From assembly GCA_004555955.1 (NCBI GenBank), contig SFJG01000052.1, forward strand, positions 1 through 18,967: a stretch of DNA of 18,967 nt, given 5' to 3'. The stretch's first letter is position 1, and each line of letters opens with the position of its first letter. A model generated the notes under the pieces. It made no database searches and was not told the DNA's origin. It saw only the letters and a program-made list of their open reading frames with translations. A program made the translations under genes and the position numbers. This DNA is from Bacteroidales bacterium (GTDB lineage: Bacteria; Bacteroidota; Bacteroidia; Bacteroidales; Muribaculaceae). Of this stretch, positions 6,421 to 14,200 are shown piece after piece.

Positions 6421-6432
6421 ACTATAGATATT

Positions 6433-7713
6433 ATGGAAAGAGACAACGCAATTTTTGACATCATCGAGCGCGAACATCAGCGCCAAAAGAAAGGAATTGA
6501 ATTAATTGCTTCCGAAAACTTTGTCAGCGACCAAGTAATGGCGGCTATGGGGTCGTGCTTGACCAACAAGTATGCCGAAGGCTATCCCGGTCACCGCTAC
6601 TATGGCGGCTGCCAGGTTGTCGACGAGGCTGAAATGCTCGCCATTGAGCGCATCAAGAAGCTCTTTGGCGCCGAGTATGCCAACGTGCAACCTCACTCGG
6701 GTGCGCAAGCCAATATGGCAGTATTTATGACTTGCCTCAAGCCCGGCGACAAGTTCCTCGGACTCAACCTCAGCCACGGCGGTCACCTTTCACACGGTTC
6801 TCCCGTCAACTTTTCCGGCTTGATGTTCCAGGCTTTCGAGTATGGAGTTAAGGAAGACACCGGCTATGTCGACTACGACCAAATGGAGGAAGTGGCTCTG
6901 CGCGAGCGTCCGCGTCTGATTATCGGTGGTGCAAGTGCTTACAGCCGCGAATGGGACTACGCTCGCATGCGTGCCATTGCCGACGAAGTGGGTGCTCTGC
7001 TTATGATTGATATGGCTCACCCCGCAGGTCTTATCGCTGCCGGTTTGCTCGACAATCCGTTGAAGTATGCCCATATCGTCACTTCGACAACCCATAAAAC
7101 TCTCCGCGGTCCGCGTGGCGGTCTTATCCTTCTCGGCAAAGACTTCGAAAATCCGTGGGGCAAAACTACGCCCAAGGGTGCTGTCAAGATGATGTCGCAA
7201 CTCATCGATTCTGCAGTGTTCCCCGGCGTTCAAGGCGGCCCGCTCGAACACGTCATTGCCGCAAAGGCTGTGGCTTTCGGCGAAGCTCTTACGCAATCTT
7301 ACAAGGATTACGCTCTGCAAGTGAAGAAAAATGCTGTCGCTATGGCTGATGCTCTCATCGCTAAAGGTTACAAGATTGTCAGCGGCGGTACCGACAACCA
7401 CTGCGTGCTCGTCGACCTTCGAACTCGCTTCCCCGAACTCACCGGTAAGGTGGCTGAACGCGTTCTCGTTGAGGCTGATATTACGGCAAATAAGAATATG
7501 GTGCCGTTCGACAGTCGCTCGCCGTTCCAGACTTCGGGAATCCGCCTCGGTACGCCTGCCATCACGACGCGCGGCGCTAAAGCGGATTTGATGGGCGAAA
7601 TCGTCGAAATGATTGATACCGTTCTCAGTAATCCGGAAAGCGAAGCTACTATCAAAGCCGTTCGCGAAAAGGTTAACGCTACAATGGCTGACTATCCGAT
7701 GTTCGCTTACTAA
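6433..7713 (+). CDS. glyA: Serine hydroxymethyltransferase
   Basis: This 426-residue cytoplasmic PLP enzyme interconverts serine and glycine while loading tetrahydrofolate with a one-carbon unit, the main supply for purine, thymidylate and methionine synthesis. Family signatures run throughout: ELIASENFVSDQVMAAMGS at the N-terminus, NKYAEGYPGHRYYGGC, the substrate/cofactor-site LNLSHGGHLSHG, DMAHPAGLIAAG, and the PLP lysine in TSTTHKTLRGPRGG (Lys222). The C-terminal half includes GGTDNHCVLVDLR and SGIRLGTPAITTRG. Length and all motifs are normal. It follows the flavin reductase-like gene by 12 bp and is closed by a very strong terminator, so it is probably the last gene of the pyrBI operon. 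Confidence 0.98.
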   Translation: MERDNAIFDIIEREHQRQKKGIELIASENFVSDQVMAAMGSCLTNKYAEGYPGHRYYGGCQVVDEAEMLAIERIKKLFGAEYANVQPHSGAQANMAVFMTCLKPGDKFLGLNLSHGGHLSHGSPVNFSGLMFQAFEYGVKEDTGYVDYDQMEEVALRERPRLIIGGASAYSREWDYARMRAIADEVGALLMIDMAHPAGLIAAGLLDNPLKYAHIVTSTTHKTLRGPRGGLILLGKDFENPWGKTTPKGAVKMMSQLIDSAVFPGVQGGPLEHVIAAKAVAFGEALTQSYKDYALQVKKNAVAMADALIAKGYKIVSGGTDNHCVLVDLRTRFPELTGKVAERVLVEADITANKNMVPFDSRSPFQTSGIRLGTPAITTRGAKADLMGEIVEMIDTVLSNPESEATIKAVREKVNATMADYPMFAY

Positions 7714-7733
7714 GCGCAATTTCATCGCTATAA

Positions 7734-7774
7734 CGCTGCACCTCGACGCTCGTTCGAGGTGCAGCGTTTTTTTT
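7734..7774 (+). terminator. Strong intrinsic terminator after glyA
   Basis: CGCTGCACCTCGA (7734-7746) and TCGAGGTGCAGCG (7754-7766) pair perfectly over 13 bp around a 7-base loop, followed by eight T residues at 7767-7774. It closes the pyrBI-flavin reductase-glyA run. Confidence 0.92.
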
Positions 7775-7934
7775 GATTTATGGCGTTGGAAAGCGCAAAA
7801 AATGCCGATTTATGGCGTTAGAAAGTGCAAAAAGTTCCGATTTATGGCGTTGGAAAGTGCAAAAAATGCCGATTTATGGCGTTAGAAAGAGCAAAAAGTC
7901 CCGATTTATGGCGTTAGAAAACATCAAATCGGTA
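7775..7934. repeat. 32-bp tandem repeat array, about 4.6 copies
   Basis: Units start at 7775, 7807, 7839, 7871 and 7903, each opening with GATTTATGGCGTTRGAAA. Units 1-4 are exactly 32 bp and the fifth decays after 19 bases. Units 1 and 3 share one variant (TTGG, ending AAATGCC) and units 2 and 4 another (TTAG, ending AAGTYCC), so the array behaves as a duplicated 64-bp pair. There are no unique spacers, so it is not a CRISPR. Because 32 is not a multiple of 3, the open frames crossing it do not repeat in phase and are probably not real. Confidence 0.9.
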
Positions 7935-8137
7935 GTTAAGTGGCTCTTGTCGGCTGCTTTGGAGTGAGTGGGGTGGTTATTATAGTGTGTAGTAGTGTAA
8001 AATGTTGTTATACTTCGTTAATTCGGTTGTTCAATTATATACAACCAATAAAATATCTTTTTAAATTTGAGGCACGAAAGGATTACGTTGTAACCCTATT
8101 GAACAAACCTATTTATAAATCTAACAATCAAAATCGT
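7935..8137 (+). promoter_or_regulatory. Upstream region of the PD40-amidase operon, shared with the second amidase
   Basis: A 27-bp block at 7997-8023 (GTAAAATGTTGTTATACTTC then GTTAATT) matches 14078-14104 at 22 of 27 positions. A TAAATTTG -7-like box at 8062-8069, 38 bases further on, corresponds to 14142-14149. The leader between box and ATG also shares CTATTGA, AAACC and ATAAATCTA. No TTTG sits at the expected -33 position, so the block may be an activator or alternative-sigma site. Confidence 0.5.
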
Positions 8138-9049
8138 ATGAAGAAATTTTTTATTTCTGTAATGCTTCTTGGTAGTAGTGCTGCGGCATTCAGCCAATTG
8201 CTCGATGTGGCATCGGTTGAGAAGGTGGCGCTTCCTACGGGTGTTGTTGTTGATAAGGCAATTGTCAGTCCGCAAGGCGACTATTTGCTTGTATCGGACA
8301 ACGTCCAAGGAGGTCTTCAGACTTACGACCTGGCAACAGGCGAACTTCGCACAGTAACTAAAGCCAACGGTTCGAGTTACGACCCGCGCATCAGTGCCGA
8401 CGGTAAGACAATTGTCTATCGCGAGGCACAAGTTGGTAACGACCGTTTGCGTCGCATCAGCCTTAAATCGGTTAACATGACAACCGGTGAAACACAAACT
8501 ATCGTGTCGCCGACACGCAATCTTCAAGGTTTGGCAGTTGATGCTGCCGGCGTTGTGGCAATCGATGGCGGCAAGATGCGTCGAAGCTCCGGTGCTTCGA
8601 AAGCCACTCCTGTAGCATCTATCGACAAAGGTCAGTTGATGATTACTGTCAATGGCTCAACCAAAATGTTGTCGCCCAACGGAACAACCGGTCAGAGCTA
8701 TTTGTGGCCTTCGGTATCTCCCGACGGCACACGCGTGCTCTACTATTTGGCAACAGTTGGTGCTTACACATGCAAAATCGACGGTAGCGACGTGAAATTT
8801 GTCGGCAAATATCGTGCGGCTCGTTGGTATGACAACAACACCGTTGTCGGTATGAAAGACTACTACGATGAAACCGATTGCGTGACATCGTCGAAAATCT
8901 ATGCCGTATCGTTTGACGGCAGCGAGAGCCAATTGCTCACAGCAGACGACGTTCTTGCTATGTATCCTTCGGTTAATGCCGATGGTAGCAAAATTGCTTT
9001 CTCTACTCCGGCAGGCGAAGCATATATTATTAATGTAAATGTGAGGTAG
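8138..9049 (+). CDS. Secreted PD40/TolB-like beta-propeller protein
   Basis: This 303-residue protein starts with a Sec signal peptide (MKKFFISVMLLGSSAAAFS, likely cut before Gln20) and then consists of repeated propeller blades with the PD40 pattern: SPQGDYLLVS, SADGKTIVYR, SPDGTRVLYY and NADGSKIAFS. Such propellers are binding scaffolds in the periplasm or at the surface (TolB is the model). No catalytic motif and no T9SS sorting domain are visible, so it probably stays in the periplasm or at the outer membrane. A longer open frame exists upstream, but ATG 8138 is the only start that gives a proper signal peptide. The amidase gene follows after 3 bp, so the two are almost certainly co-transcribed and may act together. 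The second amidase copy lacks such a partner. Confidence 0.8.
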   Translation: MKKFFISVMLLGSSAAAFSQLLDVASVEKVALPTGVVVDKAIVSPQGDYLLVSDNVQGGLQTYDLATGELRTVTKANGSSYDPRISADGKTIVYREAQVGNDRLRRISLKSVNMTTGETQTIVSPTRNLQGLAVDAAGVVAIDGGKMRRSSGASKATPVASIDKGQLMITVNGSTKMLSPNGTTGQSYLWPSVSPDGTRVLYYLATVGAYTCKIDGSDVKFVGKYRAARWYDNNTVVGMKDYYDETDCVTSSKIYAVSFDGSESQLLTADDVLAMYPSVNADGSKIAFSTPAGEAYIINVNVR

Positions 9050-9052
9050 GTT

Positions 9053-12000
9053 ATGAAGCGTCTGTTTACAGCCGTCGCACTCGTTGCTATGGTAGCAGCG
9101 TCGGCAATGGCAGGCAAAACTGCTCAAGAGGTGCGCATATACCTAAACCCCGGACACGGTAGTTGGGGTCCTAACAACCGTCCGTGTAACACCATAGGTC
9201 GGCCCGCTTACACAAGTGCCGCCCCCGATACAACAGGTTTCTATGAGTCGAACACCAACCTTCGGAAGGTGCTTTCAACGCTCGATTGCTTGGTTGAAGC
9301 CGGTGTGCCGTTCGACCGCACGTTGAATCAAACCAACGAAAATCCCGCACGCGTCGGCGCTGCGCTCGACCTTAGTCAGCACATCGTGATGTCGCACGTC
9401 AAGTGTGGTCCTTATCCTTATACCGGAAAAGCCGACGATGAAGCCAATGCTTACAACCGTCCGCTGTCGGAAATCGCCGAAGAAGTTGAGGCTAACAATT
9501 TCGACATCTTCATCTCCGTACACTCCAACGCCGCTTCGGAAGGTGCAACTACCAACTTTCCGTTATTCCTCTATCGCGGTACCGATGATGCGGCATCAGC
9601 AGCGGGCAGCAAAGAGATTGCCGCTCACATTTGGCCGTATCCCTACAGCAACGCTCATATGAACTGGACTCACTATTCGACGAGCACCAACATTCGCGGC
9701 GACGTCTCGTTCTACGGGTCAAGTACCGACTTCGACAATAACGGTACGACCTATACCGGCTATCTCGGTGTGTTGAAACACGGTGTGCCCGGATTCCTCG
9801 TTGAAGGCTATTTCCACACCTACCAACCGGCACGTCAACGCGCCATGAACTTCGACGTTGACCGCCACGAGGGTCGTCTTTACGCTCGCGGTCTTGTCGA
9901 CTATATGGGCTGGAAAGCGCAAACAACCGGCGAAATCTATGGTATCGTTCGCGATTTGCACGAGAAGTTTACCGATGCTCTTTATTCGCCGATTGTTCGT
10001 ACCAACGACGTCTACAAGCCTCTCAACGGTGTGGTTGTTGACCTCTACAAAGGTGAAACAAAGGTAGCTTCTTACACTACCGACAACGAATACAACGGTG
10101 CGTTCTTGTTCACAGGTCTCGAACCGGGTACTTACTCTCTGCAATATTCTGCCGACGGCTACAAGCCTGCTACAGAAGAATATACCGCTACTTTCGAAGT
10201 TAAAGCCAACGAAACGGTCTATCCCGCGGCTTTCCTCGAATCCGAATCCTATGTGCCCGACGAAGTCGTTTACGTCAACTATCCTGACGAAATCGAAGGC
10301 AATCCGCTCTTCGGACTTGCTTCAGAGTACAACACTGCAGCTTCGGAAGCAAATACGGCGTTGAGCGAACAATTGACCGGCAAAACAATCCGTCGTCAAA
10401 TCGTCCGCAACGGTGTGCTCTACGTGCTTGCACTTGACGAAGCAAAAGAGCCTTACATCTACACTCTCGACATCGCAACCGGTACAACCGGCACAATCAG
10501 TACCGAAGGCGCTGTGCTCGGCGAAAACCGTTCGCTCAAGATTAGCGACATTGCATTTACCGCCGACAACGTGCTCGTGGCTTGCTCTTATGGCAAAAAC
10601 CAATACTCGGATGGCGTTGCCAATGGTGACGGTGAAGTTCGCGGTTCGGTTAACGTCTACAAGTGGGAAAACTCTGCCGAAGGCGTTCCGACAGGCGCTC
10701 CGGCTCTCTGGTTCGCAAGTCAACACTCCGGCAACTTTAACCGCGGTTATGCGGGCAATGCAATAGCATTCAACGGCGACAGCCAAAACGGTGCATTGAT
10801 GATGACGGTAGAAACCGCTGGAGCGGCGAAGTCGTTGCGCTTTAGCGAGTTTGCTATCGCCGACGGCGCATTGGCAAGCGTAACATATATGAACAAAGAC
10901 ATCTCGGCTAATTCCAACTGGACTGCTCCGAAACTCGGCGCCGACTATGCACTTATCGTTTCGCCGCGCGACAAAGAGCAATACATCATCGACGGTTCGA
11001 ACACCAACCCGACAGAATGGCACATCGCCGGTCAGGGTGTCGATGCTCCGCTCGTTGGTCGCATTTCCGACGAACTTCTGAACGCTGCCGCTAACGGCGC
11101 TTCTTGCTTCAAGTATGCAGGTCGCAGCCTTATGGTTGCTCCGATTGTTGCCGATGGTAAGGCTTCGGGTGTCAAACTCTTCGACATCACTGATGGTCTC
11201 GATGCCGCTAAGGTTATTGCTACCAATAGCACTATCGAACCGATTGATGCTGCTGTGGTTTCGGCTGCCGGTCGTGCTGTCTACACAAGGAATAGCGAAG
11301 ACGCTATCACCGCTGCAAATATCGAGCTCTATCTCGTCAACGACGGTAGTGTTACGACATTTAAAACTGCAGGCGTTGAGCAACCCGTATTCAAGGGCGA
11401 ATACGCTTACGGCCTTCAAACTCAGGACAACGGCTCTACTACAACCCTCTCGTTCAACCTTTCCGGCAACGCATCCAACGTTCAGGTTGTTATTACCGAT
11501 GCCGACAATGCTGAGACGGTTATCGACCTCGGCGCACTCGAAGCAGGTGCTCATTCTACGGATGTCGAGAATGCGGGACTCAGCAATGGTATCCTCAACT
11601 GGAAGGTTGTTGTCGAAGCAGCACCTATCCCGGGTGTCGGCAAGATTGCTTCCGTGCCGTTTGGACGCACTCGTGGCGTTACTGTCGATAAGAGTGGCTC
11701 AAGCCAGTATCAAGGTAGCATCTATGTCGGTGTTGTGACAGGTGACGCAAATCATGCTTGCGGCGTTTATCGTCTGGACAAAGATTACAACATCACATCC
11801 GAGACTATCGGTGCCGACGAATTCGTTGCATCAAGTTCAGCTTCTCCGTTCCGTCTCGACGTGCTTCCCGATGGTACTGTTTTGGCATGCGACTGGAGCG
11901 ACGCTCACTCGGGTATCTTCACTATCAATCCTAACGATTTGTCGGTATCGCAAATGTTTGCCGGCGAACGTCAAAGCGATGGCGGATTCCTTTACAATGG

Positions 12001-12862
12001 TGCAATTATCGGCGGTAGTACAACTTGTGCAACTGTTGTCGGCAAGGGCGAAAATACCCAACTCTACGTGTTCAACGAAGACCTCAAGAACGTGATTTCG
12101 CGTTACGACCTCGGCACGGCTACAAGCATCGATTTTGCTCCGAATGCAACCTTCTCTACAGCGTCGGCTAAGATGATTAACACCAATGTCGACATCGCAG
12201 TTACCGATAATGGTTTCTGGGCAGCCCAAAGCCGAACAGCAGGCCAAAACAATACCGGCGTTCCGTCGTTCATATACTGCGACCTCGAAGGTAATATTAT
12301 TCTCAACGGCGGCACACTTTCCGACATTGTTCCGTCGACGCGCTCGGGCGTTGTTGTCAACCGCGACAACAGTATCCTTGTGCTCTCAGGTTATACCGGC
12401 GATATTATGGTGTTCGACATCACTTGGGACGGCAACACGCCGACGCTCACGCCGAAGTATACTTTCTCGACCGGTGGTACAATGCCAGAACAAATCGAGT
12501 TCGACTTGGCGGAAAACCTTCTCGTTGCCAATAGCAAAAGCCTCGATGTGTTCGCACTTCCCGGCGTGACCAAGCAAGGTGTTACCGAAGGTCCTTCGTT
12601 TACCGCTCACAATGCAAGCGTCGTTTCGGCTGTCGACGGTAAGAAAGTTTCCGTATACCCGAATCCTGCTGTTGACGTTTTGAACGTGAAGTCGAATGCG
12701 GAAATCACCAACGTGGCTGTCTTTGCGGCATCCGGTGCTGTTGTAAATGCTAACGCTTCGATTGCGGGCAACGCTGCTACTTTGAACGTATCCGGACTTG
12801 CTTCGGGTATCTATTTCGTGAAGATTAACGGCAACCAAGTTGTTCGCTTCATCAAGAAATAA
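9053..12862 (+). CDS. Surface N-acetylmuramoyl-L-alanine amidase with propeller domains and T9SS sorting signal (copy 1)
   Basis: This 1269-residue protein has, in order: a signal peptide (1-20, ending AMA); an Amidase_3-like catalytic domain (about 25-285); a carboxypeptidase-regulatory-like domain (about 291-397, GVVVDLYKGETKVASYTT...GLEPGTYSLQY); a propeller-like region (about 400-780); an Ig/FlgD-like segment (about 784-857); a second propeller-like region (about 858-1185); and a T9SS type A sorting domain (about 1199-1269, YPNPAVDVLNVKS... GIYFVKI... VRFIKK). The zinc and catalytic residues of the family are all present: His35 (LNPGHGSWG), Glu65 (FYESNTN), His157 (FISVHSN) and Glu251 (FLVEGYF). 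Such amidases cut the bond between N-acetylmuramic acid and the stem peptide. Type IX export would carry it across the outer membrane. The substrate, and whether the target is foreign or shed wall material, are inferences. Confidence 0.85.
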   Translation: MKRLFTAVALVAMVAASAMAGKTAQEVRIYLNPGHGSWGPNNRPCNTIGRPAYTSAAPDTTGFYESNTNLRKVLSTLDCLVEAGVPFDRTLNQTNENPARVGAALDLSQHIVMSHVKCGPYPYTGKADDEANAYNRPLSEIAEEVEANNFDIFISVHSNAASEGATTNFPLFLYRGTDDAASAAGSKEIAAHIWPYPYSNAHMNWTHYSTSTNIRGDVSFYGSSTDFDNNGTTYTGYLGVLKHGVPGFLVEGYFHTYQPARQRAMNFDVDRHEGRLYARGLVDYMGWKAQTTGEIYGIVRDLHEKFTDALYSPIVRTNDVYKPLNGVVVDLYKGETKVASYTTDNEYNGAFLFTGLEPGTYSLQYSADGYKPATEEYTATFEVKANETVYPAAFLESESYVPDEVVYVNYPDEIEGNPLFGLASEYNTAASEANTALSEQLTGKTIRRQIVRNGVLYVLALDEAKEPYIYTLDIATGTTGTISTEGAVLGENRSLKISDIAFTADNVLVACSYGKNQYSDGVANGDGEVRGSVNVYKWENSAEGVPTGAPALWFASQHSGNFNRGYAGNAIAFNGDSQNGALMMTVETAGAAKSLRFSEFAIADGALASVTYMNKDISANSNWTAPKLGADYALIVSPRDKEQYIIDGSNTNPTEWHIAGQGVDAPLVGRISDELLNAAANGASCFKYAGRSLMVAPIVADGKASGVKLFDITDGLDAAKVIATNSTIEPIDAAVVSAAGRAVYTRNSEDAITAANIELYLVNDGSVTTFKTAGVEQPVFKGEYAYGLQTQDNGSTTTLSFNLSGNASNVQVVITDADNAETVIDLGALEAGAHSTDVENAGLSNGILNWKVVVEAAPIPGVGKIASVPFGRTRGVTVDKSGSSQYQGSIYVGVVTGDANHACGVYRLDKDYNITSETIGADEFVASSSASPFRLDVLPDGTVLACDWSDAHSGIFTINPNDLSVSQMFAGERQSDGGFLYNGAIIGGSTTCATVVGKGENTQLYVFNEDLKNVISRYDLGTATSIDFAPNATFSTASAKMINTNVDIAVTDNGFWAAQSRTAGQNNTGVPSFIYCDLEGNIILNGGTLSDIVPSTRSGVVVNRDNSILVLSGYTGDIMVFDITWDGNTPTLTPKYTFSTGGTMPEQIEFDLAENLLVANSKSLDVFALPGVTKQGVTEGPSFTAHNASVVSAVDGKKVSVYPNPAVDVLNVKSNAEITNVAVFAASGAVVNANASIAGNAATLNVSGLASGIYFVKINGNQVVRFIKK

Positions 12863-12889
12863 ACCTCATCTCCTTTAGAGATACTTACA

Positions 12890-12925
12890 AGCCGAGTGCG
12901 TCAAAACGATGCGCTCGGCTTTTTT
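12890..12925 (+). terminator. Intrinsic terminator after amidase copy 1
   Basis: AGCCGAGTGCGTC and GATGCGCTCGGCT pair with two wobbles around a short loop (AAAAC), and the hairpin runs into a T tract at 12920-12925. It lies 27 bases after the amidase stop. Confidence 0.85.
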
Positions 12926-12995
12926 ATGTCCCGAAATTTCGAATTTGTCGTGGTTGAAGAGTAGGGGGCGCGTTGGATTGTTGAGCGCTTACCGC

Positions 12996-13220
12996 CTACG
13001 CGAGTTTCCCGGTAGTTATTTCTTGCTTGAGAAAAGAGTATACATACAGAGAGCTTTGAAAATATAGTCCGGTGTCAGGATTCGTCAATTTTTGGTACGT
13101 TTCAGAATTATATAGCGTATCGAGACTCTCCAATATGCTCATATTGAAGTCTTTTGACAGCATTTCCGCCAAATCGACAGCCAAAGCTTCTGTTAAATAT
13201 TGAATATCGCCCGTTGTCAT
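12996..13220 (-). CDS. Small protein, third gene of the DUF3791-DUF3990 cassette
   Basis: This 74-residue acidic protein begins MTTGDIQYLTEALAVDLAEM and contains a compact pattern YNSETYQKLTNPDTGLYFQS, ending in a helix (YVYSFLKQEITTG). I do not recognise a named family. In outline (N-terminal helix, Leu/Ala-rich middle, aromatic C-terminal helix) it resembles the short helical proteins that accompany DUF3990, including the DUF3791 protein upstream. Its ATG overlaps the DUF3990 stop as ATGA (13217-13220), so it is translationally coupled and was probably inherited with it. It may be a second antitoxin or chaperone of the DUF3990 protein; that is inference. Confidence 0.7.
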   Translation of the reverse strand: MTTGDIQYLTEALAVDLAEMLSKDFNMSILESLDTLYNSETYQKLTNPDTGLYFQSSLYVYSFLKQEITTGKLA

Positions 13221-13684
13221 AGCTTCTTTAGGTATTTTATTGAATCGTTAGTTCCGAAGAAATACTGATACGTAATTCCTTTCATATATTTCAATCGATT
13301 CAAAAATTCTTTTTTGTCTATGCTGCCGTCTTTGAGTTTTCGAATCTGTAGTCCTACCTTGTCGTTTGCTATTGGACCATAAATAATGTCGAATTTTTCA
13401 ACCGGTTTGCCTTCCCGATTTGCAAAAACAAAGTCAGCCCATTCTTCAGAGTAGCCATCAAAAACTTTAATTCTTAAGGCGCCTGTCTTCATAACCGACT
13501 CGTCGAACTCAAATTTTGAAACAATCGCAGTCCCTCCAAGCAGCAATGATTTAAAGCGAGCCATTTCATTTGCTTGGTTCTCATCCTCTGACAAATAAAA
13601 CCCTTGCCCAAAATCCTTGTTAGGCTTTGACTTGCTGAGGTCTATTTGCTCTATTGTGATATTTGAACCGTGATATAGAATCAT
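13217..13684 (-). CDS. DUF3990 protein, ADP-ribosyltransferase-like fold, putative toxin
   Basis: This 155-residue protein starts MILYHGSN and carries GQGFYLSEDENQANEMA, the two landmark segments of DUF3990, a family related to ADP-ribosyltransferase folds. His5 and Tyr30 sit where the H and Y of an H-Y-E triad would be; an acidic residue near SEEWADFV could be the third, but I cannot place it surely. A frame extension to 13708 exists. ATG 13684 is better: it opens the conserved LYHGS, overlaps the upstream stop as ATGA, and has a strong Shine-Dalgarno AGGAGG six bases before it (13691-13696, read on minus). The small neighbours on both sides and the AT-rich composition suggest an acquired toxin-antitoxin type cassette. 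The target is unknown. Confidence 0.8.
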   Translation of the reverse strand: MILYHGSNITIEQIDLSKSKPNKDFGQGFYLSEDENQANEMARFKSLLLGGTAIVSKFEFDESVMKTGALRIKVFDGYSEEWADFVFANREGKPVEKFDIIYGPIANDKVGLQIRKLKDGSIDKKEFLNRLKYMKGITYQYFFGTNDSIKYLKKL

Positions 13685-13902
13685 AACAAACCTCCTGTTT
13701 TTCGGCAAAATAATGCTACGCTTTCGACTGCTTCTTGAAAATCGAGAGTATGGATGATGCCATAATTATCCTCGATAAAAGTGACTCCTTGATGATTACG
13801 TATATAATTAAACGCTTGCTTGTCGGATAAGTTGAACTTCTTGGCAAATTCATTTACCAAGGCAATTATATACTCCATTATGTCGCGCGTGTTATATTTC
13901 AT
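13681..13902 (-). CDS. DUF3791 domain protein, putative antitoxin
   Basis: This 73-residue protein fits the DUF3791 pattern: MEYIIALVNEFAKKFNLSDKQAFNYIRNHQGVTFIEDNYGIIHTLDFQEAVESVALFCRK, read as an N-terminal helix, a short helical pair, then the dnY..hT motif and a final helix. DUF3791 genes commonly stand next to DUF3990 genes. It is the first gene of the minus-strand cassette, and its TGA overlaps the next ATG. The initiator ATG at 13900-13902 gives MKYNTRDIMEY; an internal Met nine codons on is an alternative. The antitoxin role rests on gene order and size, not on a catalytic or DNA-binding motif. Confidence 0.8.
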   Translation of the reverse strand: MKYNTRDIMEYIIALVNEFAKKFNLSDKQAFNYIRNHQGVTFIEDNYGIIHTLDFQEAVESVALFCRKTGGLL

Positions 13903-13932
13903 TTAAATAAAGAACTGAAACAGTTACCTATA

Positions 13933-13960
13933 CGACAACAAAATAAATAAATTTTTGTCG
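13933..13960. promoter_or_regulatory. Dyad upstream of the DUF3791-DUF3990 cassette
   Basis: CGACAA (13933-13938) and TTGTCG (13955-13960) face each other across an A/T-only centre, 31-58 bases before the DUF3791 start. Such a dyad over the promoter of a toxin-antitoxin unit would suit autoregulation, but none of the three proteins shows an obvious DNA-binding fold. Confidence 0.3.
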
Positions 13961-14024
13961 CAAATACAAGAAATCGCTTTTATTTTATTTCTCTTCTTGC
14001 GGATGGGGCACGGCTCGGGGCGGG

Positions 14025-14055
14025 TGCGTTGGTGCGGATGCGTTGGTGCGGATGC
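14025..14055. repeat. 14-bp tandem duplication, G-rich
   Basis: TGCGTTGGTGCGGA occurs twice in a row (14025-14038, 14039-14052) and the first three bases of a third unit follow. It lies in a G-rich patch just before the promoter region of the second amidase and just after AT-rich DNA of the DUF3990 cassette. Confidence 0.8.
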
Positions 14056-14069
14056 TGAATCGGGCCTGT

Positions 14070-14200
14070 TATTGTAAGTAAAATATCGTTACAATTAGTT
14101 AATTATGGGGCTGAAATATTCCCAACTAACGAAACATTTTTTAAATTTGAGACTTATTAGAATCTATTGATAAAACCTTAACATAAATCTACTAATCATT
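14070..14200 (+). promoter_or_regulatory. Upstream region of amidase copy 2, homologous to that of the PD40-amidase operon
   Basis: The block at 14078-14104 matches 7997-8023 at 22 of 27 positions. TAAATTTG at 14142-14149 matches the box at 8062-8069, with nearly the same spacing (37 versus 38 bases). The leader that follows shares CTATTGA, AAACC and ATAAATCTA with the first copy. No consensus TTTG is found 20 bases before the box. Confidence 0.5.

Noticed and set aside
6790..7725. 311-codon minus-strand ORF over glyA
   Set aside because: It is antisense to a conserved glyA with every motif intact and has no domain or signal of its own.
7775..7934. CRISPR array
   Set aside because: Units are contiguous with no unique spacers between them, and no cas gene is nearby.
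7613..7967. ORFs of 64-90 codons crossing the 32-bp repeat array
   Set aside because: They rely on the repeat sequence staying open in all frames, start inside glyA or in the array, and cross the glyA terminator.
7940..8137. N-terminal extension of the PD40 protein
   Set aside because: The extension is low-quality sequence across the promoter region, whereas ATG 8138 starts a typical signal peptide.
10322..11554. 410-codon minus-strand ORF inside amidase copy 1
   Set aside because: It lies wholly opposite a well-supported gene and its protein is rich in Cys, Arg and Val without domains. Similar shorter antisense frames occur in copy 2, as expected from the codon use of these genes.
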